Assembly: GCF_050003625.1 (NCBI RefSeq)
Contig: NC_134399.1
Location: 35,914,671 to 35,978,670 of the forward strand
Length of the DNA stretch: 64,000 bases
Origin: Haematobia irritans
Taxonomy: Eukaryota > Arthropoda > Insecta > Diptera > Muscidae
Direction: 5' to 3'
Part shown: piece by piece, positions 24,300 through 35,817 of the stretch
Layout: the number at the start of each line of letters is the position of its first letter
Position numbering within the stretch: the stretch's first letter is position 1
Notes under the pieces: generated by a model
The model's input: only the letters and a program-made list of their open reading frames with translations
What the model was told of the DNA's origin: nothing
The model's database searches: none
Made by a program: the position numbers and the translations under genes

Positions 24300-25465
24300 T
24301 TAAGAACAAACCACTTCAATTATTCTAATTGCAAAATCCAGTTTGTAGTATATTTCTATAATTTTCAAATTCACAATATTGTATTTACATAGATGTCCCA
24401 AATGATCTGGTTTAGCTCGCTTTGGCAGAGTGGCAGCTCTTAAGTATGGATTTGATATAGAGTCAATATTTGGATTTTCTAGAATGGCTTTGTTCGTCGT
24501 AGAATTAGGCTTTATGTCGTTTTCGGGTTTCGATTCCTTTTCAGTCTTATCGGCCTTCTTTTCTGACTCATCAGCACCTCCACTTCCACTGCCACCACCA
24601 TTATCATTACTTGCTGCCTCCTCCTCGCCTTCTTCGTCATCGTCCTCGTCTTTACAATCCTCCGTTCGATTGGCTACCAAGTAATGATATTCCAACTCTT
24701 CAAAGTCGAACACTTGGTCAGTGGGATTTAGAGCAGCCAAGTAAGTAGGGAATGCAGGTTTACATGCAATTACTAAAAATGATTTGTTAATTTTTAAACT
24801 TCATTTTATATATCGAGATATCTTACAAGGAAACATGTTGTCCTCCGTATCGAAAAGGCTGTGTGTTTCCGAGGTTTTCGCTAAAAACTTCGTCAAAGCC
24901 TTTTCTATATCTCTCTTTTGTGTGGCTGCTTTTTCTCGGATGGCTTCATACTCAGTCACTGGTTGCTTGTGCGTCTAAAAATTTGGAATATATGTTAATA
25001 TTTCCGTTTTAAATCTTGTGGTATGTGTTTTCTTACAGGTGTTCTAACATAAGCATGTGGGTCTGGGAAAAGCGGTAAGTAAGGCAGAATGTGTGGCGGG
25101 TGGTGGGATTTCGTTCCGGCTTGTAAAAGATTCAGTTGTTTTTGTTGTTGTTGCTGTGGTGGCATTGAAATTATCTGTCTTCCTTCTCTTTTTGCAAATC
25201 CCTCAATACCTTGCAAAGATATTCCCATATTCACAAGGGCTACAACAACATCACCAACCACCGGTATTGTTCGTCCTGACAGCTCACAATAACTTCTGGC
25301 GGATTGTCCGACCTCTACAAGCACTAAAATATAGATTGATATGAACACCACATAAAAAACCCCAATTCTAATATGACCCACAGCTTTGTAACATCTCAGT
25401 CAAAGTTTCCAGGCATTCTTTATCGACACTATCAAAACCCTTTTCCATTAGAATTTGGGAAACGG
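24300..25465 (-). pseudogene. TAF8 second copy, 5'-truncated
   Basis: Equivalent exons are 25465-25382 (part), 25323-25037, 24974-24827 and 24772-24300, each 3,983 bp before those of the intact copy. Exon 1 begins at the duplication junction, so the first 21 codons, the start codon and the promoter are missing. The first remaining in-frame ATG corresponds to residue 28, beyond part of the first histone-fold helix. Near the end, one fewer C ('gatgtcccaaatg' against 'gatgtccccaaatg') shifts the frame and replaces the last four residues with about 30 unrelated ones. The remaining exons are open. It is probably a pseudogene, but transcription from repeat sequence cannot be excluded. Confidence 0.8.
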
Positions 25466-25715
25466 CATATAAACTGAAGCCTCCTGGAGGAATAAATTTC
25501 ATCCGATCCGGTTGAAATTTGGTGCGCTCTGTTACTATATCCCCTGTAACAATTATGCAAAAAATTGTACCCTATCGTTTCATAATTATATGTAGCTCCC
25601 ACATAAACTGATTTGACATGCGAAGCCTATTGCAGGAACAAATTTCATTCGATCCGGATGAAATTTCTGTACAAGATGTTATATGCCTTCTAACAAACAT
25701 GCATAGGGCCATATC

Positions 25716-26779
25716 CATTAGCGTAGCTAGACAATTTTCCTAGGGGGGCTATAGCCCCCCTAGCTGAAAATTTATAGACTGAACTTATAGGTTCAATTAA
25801 TGTTTTATTTCATAAAAATGAATAACAATATAGGCATCAAAATAACTCGACAATTAATTTATAATAAAGCAACTAAAAGTAGTTCCACACTTTTCCCAGC
25901 AAAAAAATTGGGAGTTATTCTAATGTCACAACTTTAAAAGCACTTCCAAAAATGTCCTCACAAAGAAGTTAATTATTTTAACTGCACAGGAAGTTTTTTA
26001 CTTCATTTTTTCATATTTTAATGCGTATTTTTTTGTTTTCTTTTAAAAAAGGTAAGAATAAATAAAATGGTACAAATTATTCAAATTTTGCCACAAATAT
26101 GCTAAATTCATTATAGAAATTTTTATAGAATTTTTGAAAATATTCGAGGGAAAACGTTTCAAACAAGCGTTAGAATGCATTAAAAATCATAAAAAATATA
26201 AAAATTAATTATTTGGGAAAACAAAACAAAATTTTTTAATTCACATTCAAAACACTGAATTTGGATCACAACTTAAGAAGTGATGCAAATTCATTGCAAC
26301 GGCTGTTGAAACGGTGGACATTCGTTCTATGACAATTTCATATTACATTCATCGCTTCTCCGCCAATTTTGCACCACTTCCGGACCCAAAAAGAAGATTT
26401 TCACTTCTTTTTGGCTATGCTTTTTGGCAGCATTATTAAGATATTAATTTATGAAAGAATAGTATCAATTACTATTTTTTTTAATTAAATTGACTAAACA
26501 AAATAATAAAAGAGCTTTAGTTATTCAACTAAATCAAAAGTTCAACCACAGATTTATTTTATAAATATCAGATTTCAAACATTGCCATCGGCAACTGCTA
26601 CCACAACCAAAGTAATTCGATTGTGCATGAAAGTCTTTAGCGGAACTTTGTGCGGTTGTATATACTTGTTTAATTTTTAGAAAAATGTAAAATCGTAAAT
26701 AGGTTTTCAAATTCTGGGGGAGGCTAAAATTTTTCTGGGGGGTCTAAGCCCCCTCCCCAGAGGCCTTCCTACGCTTATG
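25716..26779. mobile_element. hAT-type non-autonomous element, copy 2
   Basis: Same ends and same GCCATATC flanks as copy 1, because both came from one insertion that was later duplicated. It keeps the 53 bp at about 25855-25907 that copy 1 lacks. The equivalent stretch in the independent copy at 37362-39805 shows that copy 1 suffered a deletion. Confidence 0.85.
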
Positions 26780-26957
26780 GCCATATCGGTGCATAATTAT
26801 CTTGAAAGAGCAAATTTCATCCGAATCGTTTGAATCAGTTTAGTACGTGATGTCAATCTCTAACAACCGTACAAAAACTTGTCCATATCGATTCGAATAT
26901 ATGACGTTCTAGAGGGTCTTGACTTACTATCACTAAATTTCACATATGACCGACGTC

Positions 26958-27943
26958 CACAAAGATAATTAGTAAAACACGCTTGCTTCCTCAAAAAGAC
27001 TGGGGAGGAGTAGTGCCTGAAGTATCTTGGATATTGGCGAGAGAAGGGAAATCGTTGATTGGCTTCGGTAGTGGAACCACCCATTTTCCAGACAACGGGT
27101 ATAATGAGTCATTCCAAGGATAAATTGAGGAGTCTGGTAAAGTACTGATCTCCCAGTATTCCCATATGCTTCAGCATTAGCACTGAGATTCCGTCGGGAC
27201 CCAGAGTTTTGAATGGTTTTGCGCTGTTGATCGGTAACTTCGAATGAGGTAAATTGTTTTGTATTGTGGATGCAACGAATGACTCTCTTTTTCGCTCTAT
27301 CATCTTCGGGATGCTCGACACACTGTCGGTATTGCAAAGATGACTGAAATCCCATCATCCTTGGTAGCGGGTTTGGAGAGGGCTCTCGCCTGTGACTAAG
27401 TTACAATGCTTCAGATGCTCCGCTTGTGCTCGTCACCTATCTTACTAATCTCTAGATTCAGTTCCCTGATTTTGGGATAAGCAGGGTTATCGCGACGGTG
27501 TTCATCACCCTCATCTGCAATTCCCGCCGCTTCTGCTAGTAATTTGGGACTCACTTGGGCTATTCACCAGCGGGTATGAAGCGCGCGGCTGCTGAGGTGA
27601 TGATGCACCGGAACATTCTCTGGGCAAAATGAACATGGAAGTGGACGGCAATTCCCTCAAGCGGCTATCTGTGTGTTCTCTGAGGCCCTCGCCCAACACA
27701 AAGGACGGACGAAACATCACTTACACTGATGTTGCAGCCGTTGGGTAGGGCCCATCGGGTCAATCCCGTGCAAAGGACCCGCCGTCATGGGATTGTGGTT
27801 AAAATAAGTGCCGAATATAATCGGGAAAATGTCTTAAAGACGGTATTGATGCCATAGACAGACACAACACTTCAACCACATACCATGGAAATTCCGACAG
27901 GACTCAGCAACATCGCACACATCACGCTCAAATCAAGAATGGC
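26958..27943 (-). pseudogene. Decayed non-LTR retrotransposon reverse transcriptase, copy 2
   Basis: This is the tandem-duplicate partner of the relic at 22975-23960, with the same GPDGI and PISLL motifs in broken frames. Confidence 0.6.
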
Positions 27944-28366
27944 TTAAAGGACAAATCTAAACTTATTCGACAATTTTGTTATTTTCACTTTTGAACAACT
28001 TTACTTTGTTGTATTACATAACAGTCACATATATTCCCAGGAGTCTTCGTGCACTAGGTTTCACCATTGATATTTAGTGCATCAAATGATTAAAAGACAT
28101 TGAGGTTCAAAGCTATGTTATTAAATGCGCCTGAGAAGCAGAAACACACCATTCGCTGAACTTTACCTAAACCTGCTGGAGTTTCGGCTCCAATATGATT
28201 ATAGCTCCAATATGATTACGAGGTGTTTTGCACACTTACGAAAGGAATCTCAATGCCACTTAAGGAGATGCGCCTTAATCGTTAAGAACAAACCACTTCA
28301 ATTATTCTAATTGCAAAATCCAGTTTGTAGTATATTTCTATAATTTTCAAATTCACAATATTGTAT

Positions 28367-29512
28367 TCACATAGATGTCCCCAAATGATCTGGTTTAGCT
28401 CGCTTTGGCAGAGTGGCAGCTCTTAAGTATGGATTTGATATAGAGTCAATATTTGGATTTTCTAGAATGGCTTTGTTCGTCGTAGAATTAGGCTTTATGT
28501 CGTTTTCGGGTTTCGATTCCTTTTCAGTCTTATCGGCCTTCTTTTCTGACTCATCAGCACCTCCACTTCCACTGCCACCACCATTATCATTACTTGCTGC
28601 CTCCTCCTCGCCTTCTTCGTCATCGTCCTCGTCTTTACAATCCTCCGTTCGATTGGCTACCAAGTAATGATATTCCAACTCTTCAAAGTCGAACACTTGG
28701 TCAGTGGGATTTAGAGCAGCCAAGTAAGTAGGGAATGCAGGTTTACATGCAATTACTAAAAATGATTTGTTAATTTTTAAACTTCATTTTATATATCGAG
28801 ATATCTTACAAGGAAACATGTTGTCCTCCGTATCGAAAAGGCTGTGTGTTTCCGAGGTTTTCGCTAAAAACTTCGTCAAAGCCTTTTCTATATCTCTCTT
28901 TTGTGTGGCTGCTTTTTCTCGGATGGCTTCATACTCAGTCACTGGTTGCTTGTGCGTCTAAAAATTTGGAATATATGTTAATATTTCCGTTTTAAATCTT
29001 GTGGTATGTGTTTTCTTACAGGTGTTCTAACATAAGCATGTGGGTCTGGGAAAAGCGGTAAGTAAGGCAGAATGTGTGGCGGGTGGTGGGATTTCGTTCC
29101 GGCTTGTAAAAGATTCAGTTGTTTTTGTTGTTGTTGCTGTGGTGGCATTGAAATTATCTGTCTTCCTTCTCTTTTTGCAAATCCCTCAATACCTTGCAAA
29201 TATATTCCCATATTCACAAGGGCTACAACAACATCACCAACCACCGGTATTGCTCGTCCTGACAGCTCACAATAACTTCTGGCGGATTGTCCGACCTCTA
29301 CAAGCACTAAAATATAGATTGATATGAACACCACATAAAAAACCCCAATTCTAATATGACCCACAGCTTTGTAACATCTCGGTCAAAGTTTCCAGGCATT
29401 CTTTATCGACACTATCAAAACCCTTTTCCATTAGAATTTGGGAAACGGCAACGCTTAAAATTTTACGCCTTGCATTTCCAGTTGTGGGTTGCGAATTTTC
29501 GGATTTCTCCAT
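28367..29512 (-). CDS. TAF8: TAF8, TFIID subunit 8 (prodos in Drosophila)
   Basis: Four exons: 29512-29365, 29306-29020, 28957-28810 and 28755-28367. GT-AG borders and phases close at 972 nt, giving 323 residues. Residues about 15-85 form the histone fold (ETLTEMLQS, GQSARSYCELSGR) that pairs with TAF10. Residues about 120-145 carry the TAF8 proline-rich signature (HHPPHILPYLPLFPDPHAY). Next come EKALTKFLAKT and the conserved MFPLIA segment across the exon 3/4 join. A long acidic Asp/Glu and Gly/Ser stretch (about 220-275) precedes the C-terminal SNPYLR motif. The protein acts in the nucleus in the TFIID general transcription factor. The start ATG at 29512 is the first in frame. The upstream flank holds a small hAT-type MITE at 29690. 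Confidence 0.93.
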
Positions 29513-29689
29513 GTTTCACTAAGATTCAGTATTTTGTATACAATTATCTATCAACATTACAATTACAATTTTCGATAACAGAGTTTCGACAAAAATACAT
29601 GGTGACACAAAGACATCAAAAACCGAATTAGTCGGATAAAAAACTAATTTGTGCACGGAACATTATATAAAACAAATAAGCATTACAAG

Positions 29690-29808
29690 CAGCGTTGCCA
29701 TTTTGGTCCGATCGGAATTGGAATTGGAAATTTGGTCCGCTGGGGGGAAAGTTGGTCCGATTTTGGAAAAAATTTGGTCAAAAATAAATTTTCGTTGTGG
29801 CAACGGTG
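29690..29808. mobile_element. Short hAT-type MITE upstream of TAF8
   Basis: The ends CAGCGTTGCCA and TGGCAACGGTG are inverted copies with one mismatch. Exact ATTACAAG repeats lie at 29682-29689 and 29809-29816. TTTGGTC words repeat inside. At 119 bp it is non-coding. It lies about 180 bp upstream of the TAF8 start codon, possibly within the promoter. The terminal motif resembles that of the element at 11797-12713. Confidence 0.8.
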
Positions 29809-29924
29809 ATTACAAGGGTAAAAAATTTTAAATTTTCACCTCCTTTACAACTTGTTTTTTTACTTTTTCAAACTTAGCAAAATTTTATTTTTCGAACTGA
29901 AAATTAACAACATAAGATAAGTAC

Positions 29925-30148
29925 TATGTTCGCTTTTCGCGTTGTAATTTTCGTGATTACTCTATTAAAACAGTTCAATACAAAGCATATACATTAATTC
30001 AATTGATGCGCTTTTTCTTGTTCCTCTAGATTTCGACAAGACTTTAAAGGAATACGTTTGTTTTAATTTATAATTTTGATTATTTAAGGAAAAGTAATCG
30101 CGAAAATAAAGTGGCATTCAAGTCGAACACCGAACATAGTTCCCGCCT
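29925..30148. mobile_element. Inverted-repeat element with 'tactatgttcg' ends
   Basis: The left end AGATAAGTACTATGTTCG and right end GAACATAGTTCCCGCCT are imperfect inverted copies. The trinucleotide ATA flanks both sides. The ends are related to the element at 7562-7993. It is non-coding. Confidence 0.5.
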
Positions 30149-30149
30149 A

Positions 30150-31075
30150 TATATAAAACAAAATCAAAAAAAGAAATGAAATTTAGAGAAATATTTTTTT
30201 GTTACAAGTCCTTAAAGTGTCATCCAAAAGGCAAGTGTGTAACAATTTAAAAAATCAACAATAATGTTAATCTCTTAAGTTTACAGTTTTTTTGTGGATG
30301 ATAGCTAACAACAAACATTTAATGAAATTAGCATAAAATGCAATACATGATGACAAAAATTCGTTCATCCAAAATCCCATTGCTGTTATAAATGAGGGGT
30401 TTTTATCAACAATATATTCCGAAAGTGTTGTGGTTTTTATGGAGTGGAATAAAACACACAAAGTTGCAGAGTGGGGGGGACTAACCTAAATGTAACTTTT
30501 ATTAATATTTTACATTAAAATTAATATAAGTAATATTCATACCGCGCGCACACAGATCTTACTCCTTAAAATGTTCAAACCACTTTGATGTAAAAAGTCA
30601 AAATGCAAGTAGCGGCAAAGTATGACCGTTAGAATATATATGGATATACGAATGATCAAATACATGAGCATAGACATAATACATACATACATACATGTAA
30701 CATAAGGACAATAATAATGATAATTCAAAGAAAACAAGTGGCGAAGTATTAGGGCTTGCAGTATGCAATTCAAGTTCTACTCTGGGTTCCTAACAGAAAG
30801 TAAAAATATTTCTAATACCTCATTCACATTATACTTCCAAAATCCACTTTAACTAGATTTTAACTGTCATTTGCCTTATAAATAAGGGATTTAAAATCAA
30901 TTTTTAATAGATTTCGATACTAATGTGTATGAGGTATAAACAAATATAGCAGAATTATATTTTTTATTCAATAATTTATTCTTTGACGTCTTCTGTAAAT
31001 TACCCAATCCAAAAACTAAAAAATTGGCAAAATTTTAATTTTCTCAAATTTATTTATTTATTTTTTTATTTGTTT
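30150..31075. other. Intergenic stretch without recognisable genes
   Basis: AT-rich sequence with a short ATAC/CATA microsatellite near 30675-30700. The 64- and 78-codon minus-strand frames lack any motif and look random. Confidence 0.6.
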
Positions 31076-31076
31076 T

Positions 31077-31557
31077 AGGTCAGTATTAAGTCCGCATTAT
31101 ACCGCTAAAAGATATTAAGTTTGATTTTAGCCGCAAAAATGCCATTTTCACGATAACTTTTCTTTAATAATCGATTTTAAATATTTTTTGGTGTTTGTTT
31201 TAATGGCGATGTCCTTTACATCAAAAGCCAGGGTAGAAACAATCGATGTAGCCACAAACCAGACTACATCTATTCTTGAAATCGAGAAGATCTATATATA
31301 GATCTGATGTAGAACGATGACAGCTGTTGATTCTCCAATTTAAATAATATAAACTTCACAAAAAGTTGGGCTATTCCCCATCAAGTTATAATAAAATTGC
31401 CATCAAAGAGTTATATTTATTTATCATTTTAGCGGCCAAACTCGAACTCAATGCCCACCTAAAATCGAAAATAAAAAAAAAAATAAATCCGTTTTAGTAA
31501 AGCAGGTTAAAAAAATGACAATTTTAGCGGCTAAACTCGAACTTAATACCAACCTTG
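31077..31557. repeat. Cluster of inverted-repeat elements with 'ttagcggctaaactcgaact' ends
   Basis: The left end near 31077 reads 'aggtcagtattaag'. Two right ends read 'actcaatgcccacct' (to 31461) and 'cttaataccaacct' (to 31557). These are inverses of the same terminal sequence, so one element may be nested in another. A palindrome 'agatctatatatagatct' is at about 31286-31303. The relative at 11995-12226 shares 'ccatcaagttataataaaat'. Confidence 0.5.
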
Positions 31558-31799
31558 TCGCGCTAAAGTCATTTTTCATGGCTACTTTTCATTAATAAAT
31601 CATTTAAAATAAAATAAACTTTTTCAATACCTACACCACATATTTAACTTGATTAAAATCGGACCGCTCGTTCTTTTATACAATTCATGTAATTTAACAC
31701 CCTTTTCGACCAAAAATTGTTTAAAATTCAAACATTTTTCTAAAATATTTCTAGTCCAACATAGACTATTAAATTAGACTATTAAATTTAAATTAGACT

Positions 31800-32010
31800 A
31801 AAAATATGAACCGATGGTAATTGTGTGGATTGCCTTCCCGCTCGTATTTATGGACCGAGGGGCCAAAATAATATATTCTAAAGGCATACCAATAGGATCA
31901 TCAACCAAGAATGGCTTACAAAGAAGGTTCCCCGCTTGACGTCTACCGCACAATGGTCACCAAAATCTCCGGATTTCAATCCATAAGACTTTTGCGTATA
32001 GGGTCTTTTT
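31800..32010 (+). pseudogene. Tc1/mariner-type transposase relic
   Basis: The plus strand reads TAQWSPKSPDFNP directly followed by a stop (about 31948-31990). This matches the W-P-S-P-D-L-N-P block around the third catalytic Asp of Tc1/mariner transposases. The preceding text, ending INQEWLTKKVPRLT, fits the segment before it. Stops interrupt the frame and no inverted ends are evident nearby. Confidence 0.6.
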
Positions 32011-32308
32011 GGCCCTAAAAATACCAAACTAAACTAATTCTAATATTTTATATTATTTTCGACATTTTTGCTTTTGAACTATAAACTTAAAATTTTAACT
32101 TATATATCAGAAAACGTGTAATAAATTATAATTTAATAAGATTAAATGCTTATTTTAAAGTGTTTCAAATATGCCTTTCGGCAAGCAGTTTGCGTTGTAT
32201 GGTCTTGGCCCCATGATGTTAAATATAGGTCTTTTTTATGTCTTATGAATAATTTTGTCTGAAAATGGGATCGGGGTTTTAATATATATTTTATTAGCAT
32301 CATATGAA

Positions 32309-34072
32309 TTATTGACCAATTCTTTTGTATATTAGATCTGTTTGGAGCTGTGCTTTAAATACATGTGTGGACATTTGTAACCATTTTTCACAGGCCCCCT
32401 CACACGTATTTTCCTTTATGAGTTTGTTCGTACGATACAGCTCCTCTCTCAATGAATTTTCCAATTCCATAACACTTTGTGCTCCATTCAATATTGACCT
32501 ATTTCTATTTTCGATTGAAACAACATTACATTGTAATGTAGTAAGATCATGAAGAAGCATTTTCGTAAATAGAAATGTTTTTTCTGCATCGGGACAATAT
32601 ATCTTCCATCTTGTTACGGAATGATCATTATCATTTTCTTCCACTTTGCATGATCGTAGAATTAGACATCCAAACCATAATGAAACTCGTCTATGATTGT
32701 AATACATGCAGTTATTAATTTGGTTCTCTGTAAACGGTGGCAATTTTTCAAATTCAAACTTTTGCCTTAAACAAAATTCGAAAATATCCAAATCTCCTTC
32801 TTGTTTTAAAATAATACCAAGACAGGTTTCATGTGATGATATAGCAATTGTTAAAAAGTCCTGATGTAAAGTCCACTCTTGAAATCTTAGCTCGTATTTG
32901 GGACGCTGTTCAAACAAAATTTTGTGTACATCTATTGTGTGCAAATATATTTGTAGCTTTGTAAGGCAATTCTCTTGTGATATTTCATAATTAAGCAACA
33001 GCGGACTTTCCTTCAGTGACATTATGTCGGATATTTTAACTTTCATAACAAGAATAACATAGGACTCTGGTAGGAGTCTACACTTTGCATCATCTGTCCA
33101 GACATTCATTTGAATTTCTTCATCTTCGGTTTGCAAGAATGTTTCTACAGAGTCCAATGTATCAAATCCGTGCTTTAGTTGGAATAAACGGTACTCAATA
33201 AATATTGCTGATCCGGGAATGGACGGCACTTCAAGTAGCGGCTGAATATTTTGCAGTATGGTAATATTTGGATGTGTGCATTGGTTAACAAGCGGCACTC
33301 CAATAACTAGGTCATTATGGGGTGTTAATCGTTGCCAGACATCACCACATCGAGCCAGCATTTGTTTCTCTTCCAACTTTACTGGCCGTGCATTTGGTAA
33401 CCCATACGTTAATCGCTTTTGTAGATTCTGAAATCCTATAGCAGTTAAACCTTCATGAAGTTTAAGTTCAGTCTTAGCACTTCGAACTCTATCCAGTAGG
33501 AGTTTCAATTCAGCCTTCTTTTCAACAAAGTCCAACTGATCACTCTGCTCAGTGCAGCCTTCTTCAAAGTCAACTTTTATGACGGTGTCGTTTTCAAATT
33601 CTATTTCAAGTATAGCAGAATACTTCAAGGAGCCATTGATAATTCGAAACTCCCGAACTTCTTCATATTCTTCTTTAATTTCGAAACCCTTAAAATCGGG
33701 CAATCTCAACAAAATTACACATTTATCCAAGCAATGAATAATAATATATATTTTTGTTACAGTGACGGCATGAAGAATATATTTGCCAAAATAAATCTTT
33801 GGTGAATAGGAGGAGGCCTCAGAGTCACATTCCCCAATGTCTGCAGCTGTGGAGCACTTCGTGCCAACTTTATTTATACATGTCTTTGAAAGGTCTATAC
33901 TGGCCATTAATTGCTTCTGATAAAACTCCAAAAATTTCAAATTTTTCGTGAGTACTAAACATGTTTTGTTATTAGCTGTGATAGTGAGACAATCGGCGAA
34001 AGCAATATGGCATTGTATAAAATCGGGAGTTTGTCTCTTGATATTACTGTTGTATTGTACAATTTTTTCCAT
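32309..34072 (-). CDS. Unrecognised 587-residue protein; tentatively FANCB/FAAP100-like
   Basis: One uninterrupted frame from ATG (34072-34070) to the stop at 32309, the longest host frame here. Residues 1-175 are rich in short hydrophobic strands (SPKIYFGKYILHAVTVTKIY), as in a beta-propeller fragment. Residues about 177-222 form a charged coiled coil (EKKAELKLLLDRVRSAKTEL). A motif VWQRLTPHNDLVIGV follows at about 245-259, then a beta-rich region. The last 60 residues are helical. From memory, human FANCB and FAAP100 share this order, a W-x-R...L-V-x-G-V type motif after the coil and a helical C-terminus; human FANCB is longer, about 860 residues. This is resemblance only and no alignment was run. 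If correct, it would be a nuclear Fanconi core complex scaffold. Length, codon use and lack of stops argue for a real gene. A hAT-type terminal sequence sits 35 bp upstream. Confidence 0.75.
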   Translation of the reverse strand: MEKIVQYNSNIKRQTPDFIQCHIAFADCLTITANNKTCLVLTKNLKFLEFYQKQLMASIDLSKTCINKVGTKCSTAADIGECDSEASSYSPKIYFGKYILHAVTVTKIYIIIHCLDKCVILLRLPDFKGFEIKEEYEEVREFRIINGSLKYSAILEIEFENDTVIKVDFEEGCTEQSDQLDFVEKKAELKLLLDRVRSAKTELKLHEGLTAIGFQNLQKRLTYGLPNARPVKLEEKQMLARCGDVWQRLTPHNDLVIGVPLVNQCTHPNITILQNIQPLLEVPSIPGSAIFIEYRLFQLKHGFDTLDSVETFLQTEDEEIQMNVWTDDAKCRLLPESYVILVMKVKISDIMSLKESPLLLNYEISQENCLTKLQIYLHTIDVHKILFEQRPKYELRFQEWTLHQDFLTIAISSHETCLGIILKQEGDLDIFEFCLRQKFEFEKLPPFTENQINNCMYYNHRRVSLWFGCLILRSCKVEENDNDHSVTRWKIYCPDAEKTFLFTKMLLHDLTTLQCNVVSIENRNRSILNGAQSVMELENSLREELYRTNKLIKENTCEGACEKWLQMSTHVFKAQLQTDLIYKRIGQ

Positions 34073-34234
34073 TTCGTCGTTTTGTTATTAAATATCGCGG
34101 CAATTTCAACCAAAAACAATAGAAGATGAAGATTGTTTTTGAATTCAACCAGGCTAATCAGCTGTTTGCTTACTGCAAAAAACGTAAACATATGTACAGT
34201 GACGAGCATTTGCATAGACGAAGAAAGCCAACCC

Positions 34235-35480
34235 AAAAACACAAACGTTTGAAAAATGCTAAATTTCAACAATTGTTCAAACATTTTTCAAAGGATTAGG
34301 GTAATATTCAAGTTGAAATTTGTTGAGAAAATCGCGTTCTCAACAAAAAACAGACATTACCCTCAACAGTGAAATTCAACACATTAGCATATATAATATC
34401 TCAAGTGTTATCCTCAAATTGGAATTCATCGCTACTCAATAATTTGTCAAACAATTTTCGATGCGAGTCAAATTCAAAATTAACGATGTTAATTTTGAAT
34501 TTGGCAAATACTTTTCAACCTAAATTTGTATGAATGATATACCCACTTCAAATTAAAAGTCAAAGCCAAAATTCTATGAATTTTGTATAATTTATTCATT
34601 TTCATCAAAATAAAATATATACCAATTGATAAATAATAATCTTATTAAATATATCAACAAATAAGAACAAAAAAAAAAAAAAAAACAAACAACAAAACTT
34701 TAATTATCTTAAACATTATTAGTAAACACTTTTGCATTGATAATTCGATTTCCTTCCTTTTGTTGTCATAAAACAGCATTAAAATTTATTAACATGCGGG
34801 CAATTTGAAATTAGGAATGTACTGGACCGCGTGTTAGAATTGATTTCCAGCAGAAGGAATTCACAAAATATCCATTTTAAACTGTTAATAGCATATGAAT
34901 TAAACTGACGATGTGATGCACATTTTCATCCAGAAGTTGTTGATTTCAACAATTTGTTGTTTTTAACAATTTTAATTGGTTGCACTTGTAATGTTTCTGG
35001 AAACTTTTTCTTGTCGAGAAGCCACTCATTTTTCATTGGTCAGCTTTTTAATGTTTGCAAGAATGTAGCATCCAAAGATTTTAGTTTTCTGCAAAGAGAT
35101 TTAAATTTAGTGACTTCTCTAAAGTGTTGATTTAATTTTTCATATTGACGTACCATTATTATGAACTATTTGAAGCAGTTTCAGTTAATTGTCCACCATT
35201 TTTTTCATCGGTCAGCTTTTTAATGTTTTCAAGAACGTAGAATCCATAATTTTAGTTTTCTGCAAAGAGATATACATTTAGTGATTTCCTTAAAGTTTTA
35301 TTTCATTTTTTATTTTCACTTACCTATTTTTATAAACTATTTGGTTAAAATTTGTCTAAAATTTTCCATTTGTTTATTTTCTTGCAATTGAACACGAACT
35401 TCGTGTTCAATTCCATTCATTCTGTGTTTATTAATAAACACAGAATGAGCGTTTTTTAAATGCAACACCTTTTCCAATTG
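34235..35480. repeat. Diverged relative of the 8213-10291 element
   Basis: It starts 'acccaaaaacacaaacgttt', close to the element end at 8213. It runs parallel through 'ggattagggtaatattcaag' and 'ttctcaacaaaaaacagaca' to 'gttgcacttgtaatgtttct'. Near 35420-35455 two element ends meet head to head, forming the palindrome 'tgtgtttatt' / 'aataaacaca'. The 71-codon frame at 35337-35552 is part of this repeat. Confidence 0.6.
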
Positions 35481-35817
35481 ATTACCGGCCGTATGCACCT
35501 CTAACGAAATTTGGTATTTTTGCATTGGTATTTTTGTTACCGAAAATTTCATGAGGCGTTGTCATCGATTGTTTATATTTTGCTCTCGTTAGAAATGTAT
35601 GTTGTATTATATACAACTGGTAAATTAATATTAGAAAGACTCCCTTAACATACTTCAATAAAAATATTAAATAAAACGTACAACGATAATATACAATGGA
35701 CCCTCAAAGTCATGTTCTCTCATGAGAGGACAATGCAATTGCATTGGTAATAGTAATCGAATCTTATTTATTTGGTTTGTTTGTGCAATTTATTGTTTGT
35801 GTTATTTATTGTTACCC

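Larger units (their letters stand above)
21536..25465. repeat. Tandem duplication unit 1 (contains truncated TAF8)
   Basis: This 3,930-bp unit is followed directly by a second unit at 25466-29448. The junction joins 'gggaaacgg' from TAF8 exon 1 to 'catataaactgaagcc' from the dispersed repeat, with about 2 bp of microhomology (CA). The units differ by scattered substitutions and by 53 bp missing from unit 1 inside the hAT-type element. It is either a real tandem duplication or two haplotypes placed end to end by the assembler. Confidence 0.85.
25466..29448. repeat. Tandem duplication unit 2 (contains intact TAF8)
   Basis: The 3,983-bp second unit has the same order: end of the dispersed repeat, hAT-type element, LINE relic, TAF8. 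Beyond 29448 the sequence continues into the rest of TAF8 exon 1, so this side retains the original gene start. Confidence 0.85.

Noticed and set aside
24430..24684. Plus-strand 84-codon frame rich in Ser/Pro (also at 28413-28667)
   Set aside because: It is the reverse strand of the acidic Asp/Glu stretch of TAF8 exon 4 and has no independent support.
25057..25344. Plus-strand frames of 95 and 67 codons opposite TAF8 exon 2
   Set aside because: They are antisense to a well supported TAF8 exon, with no motif.
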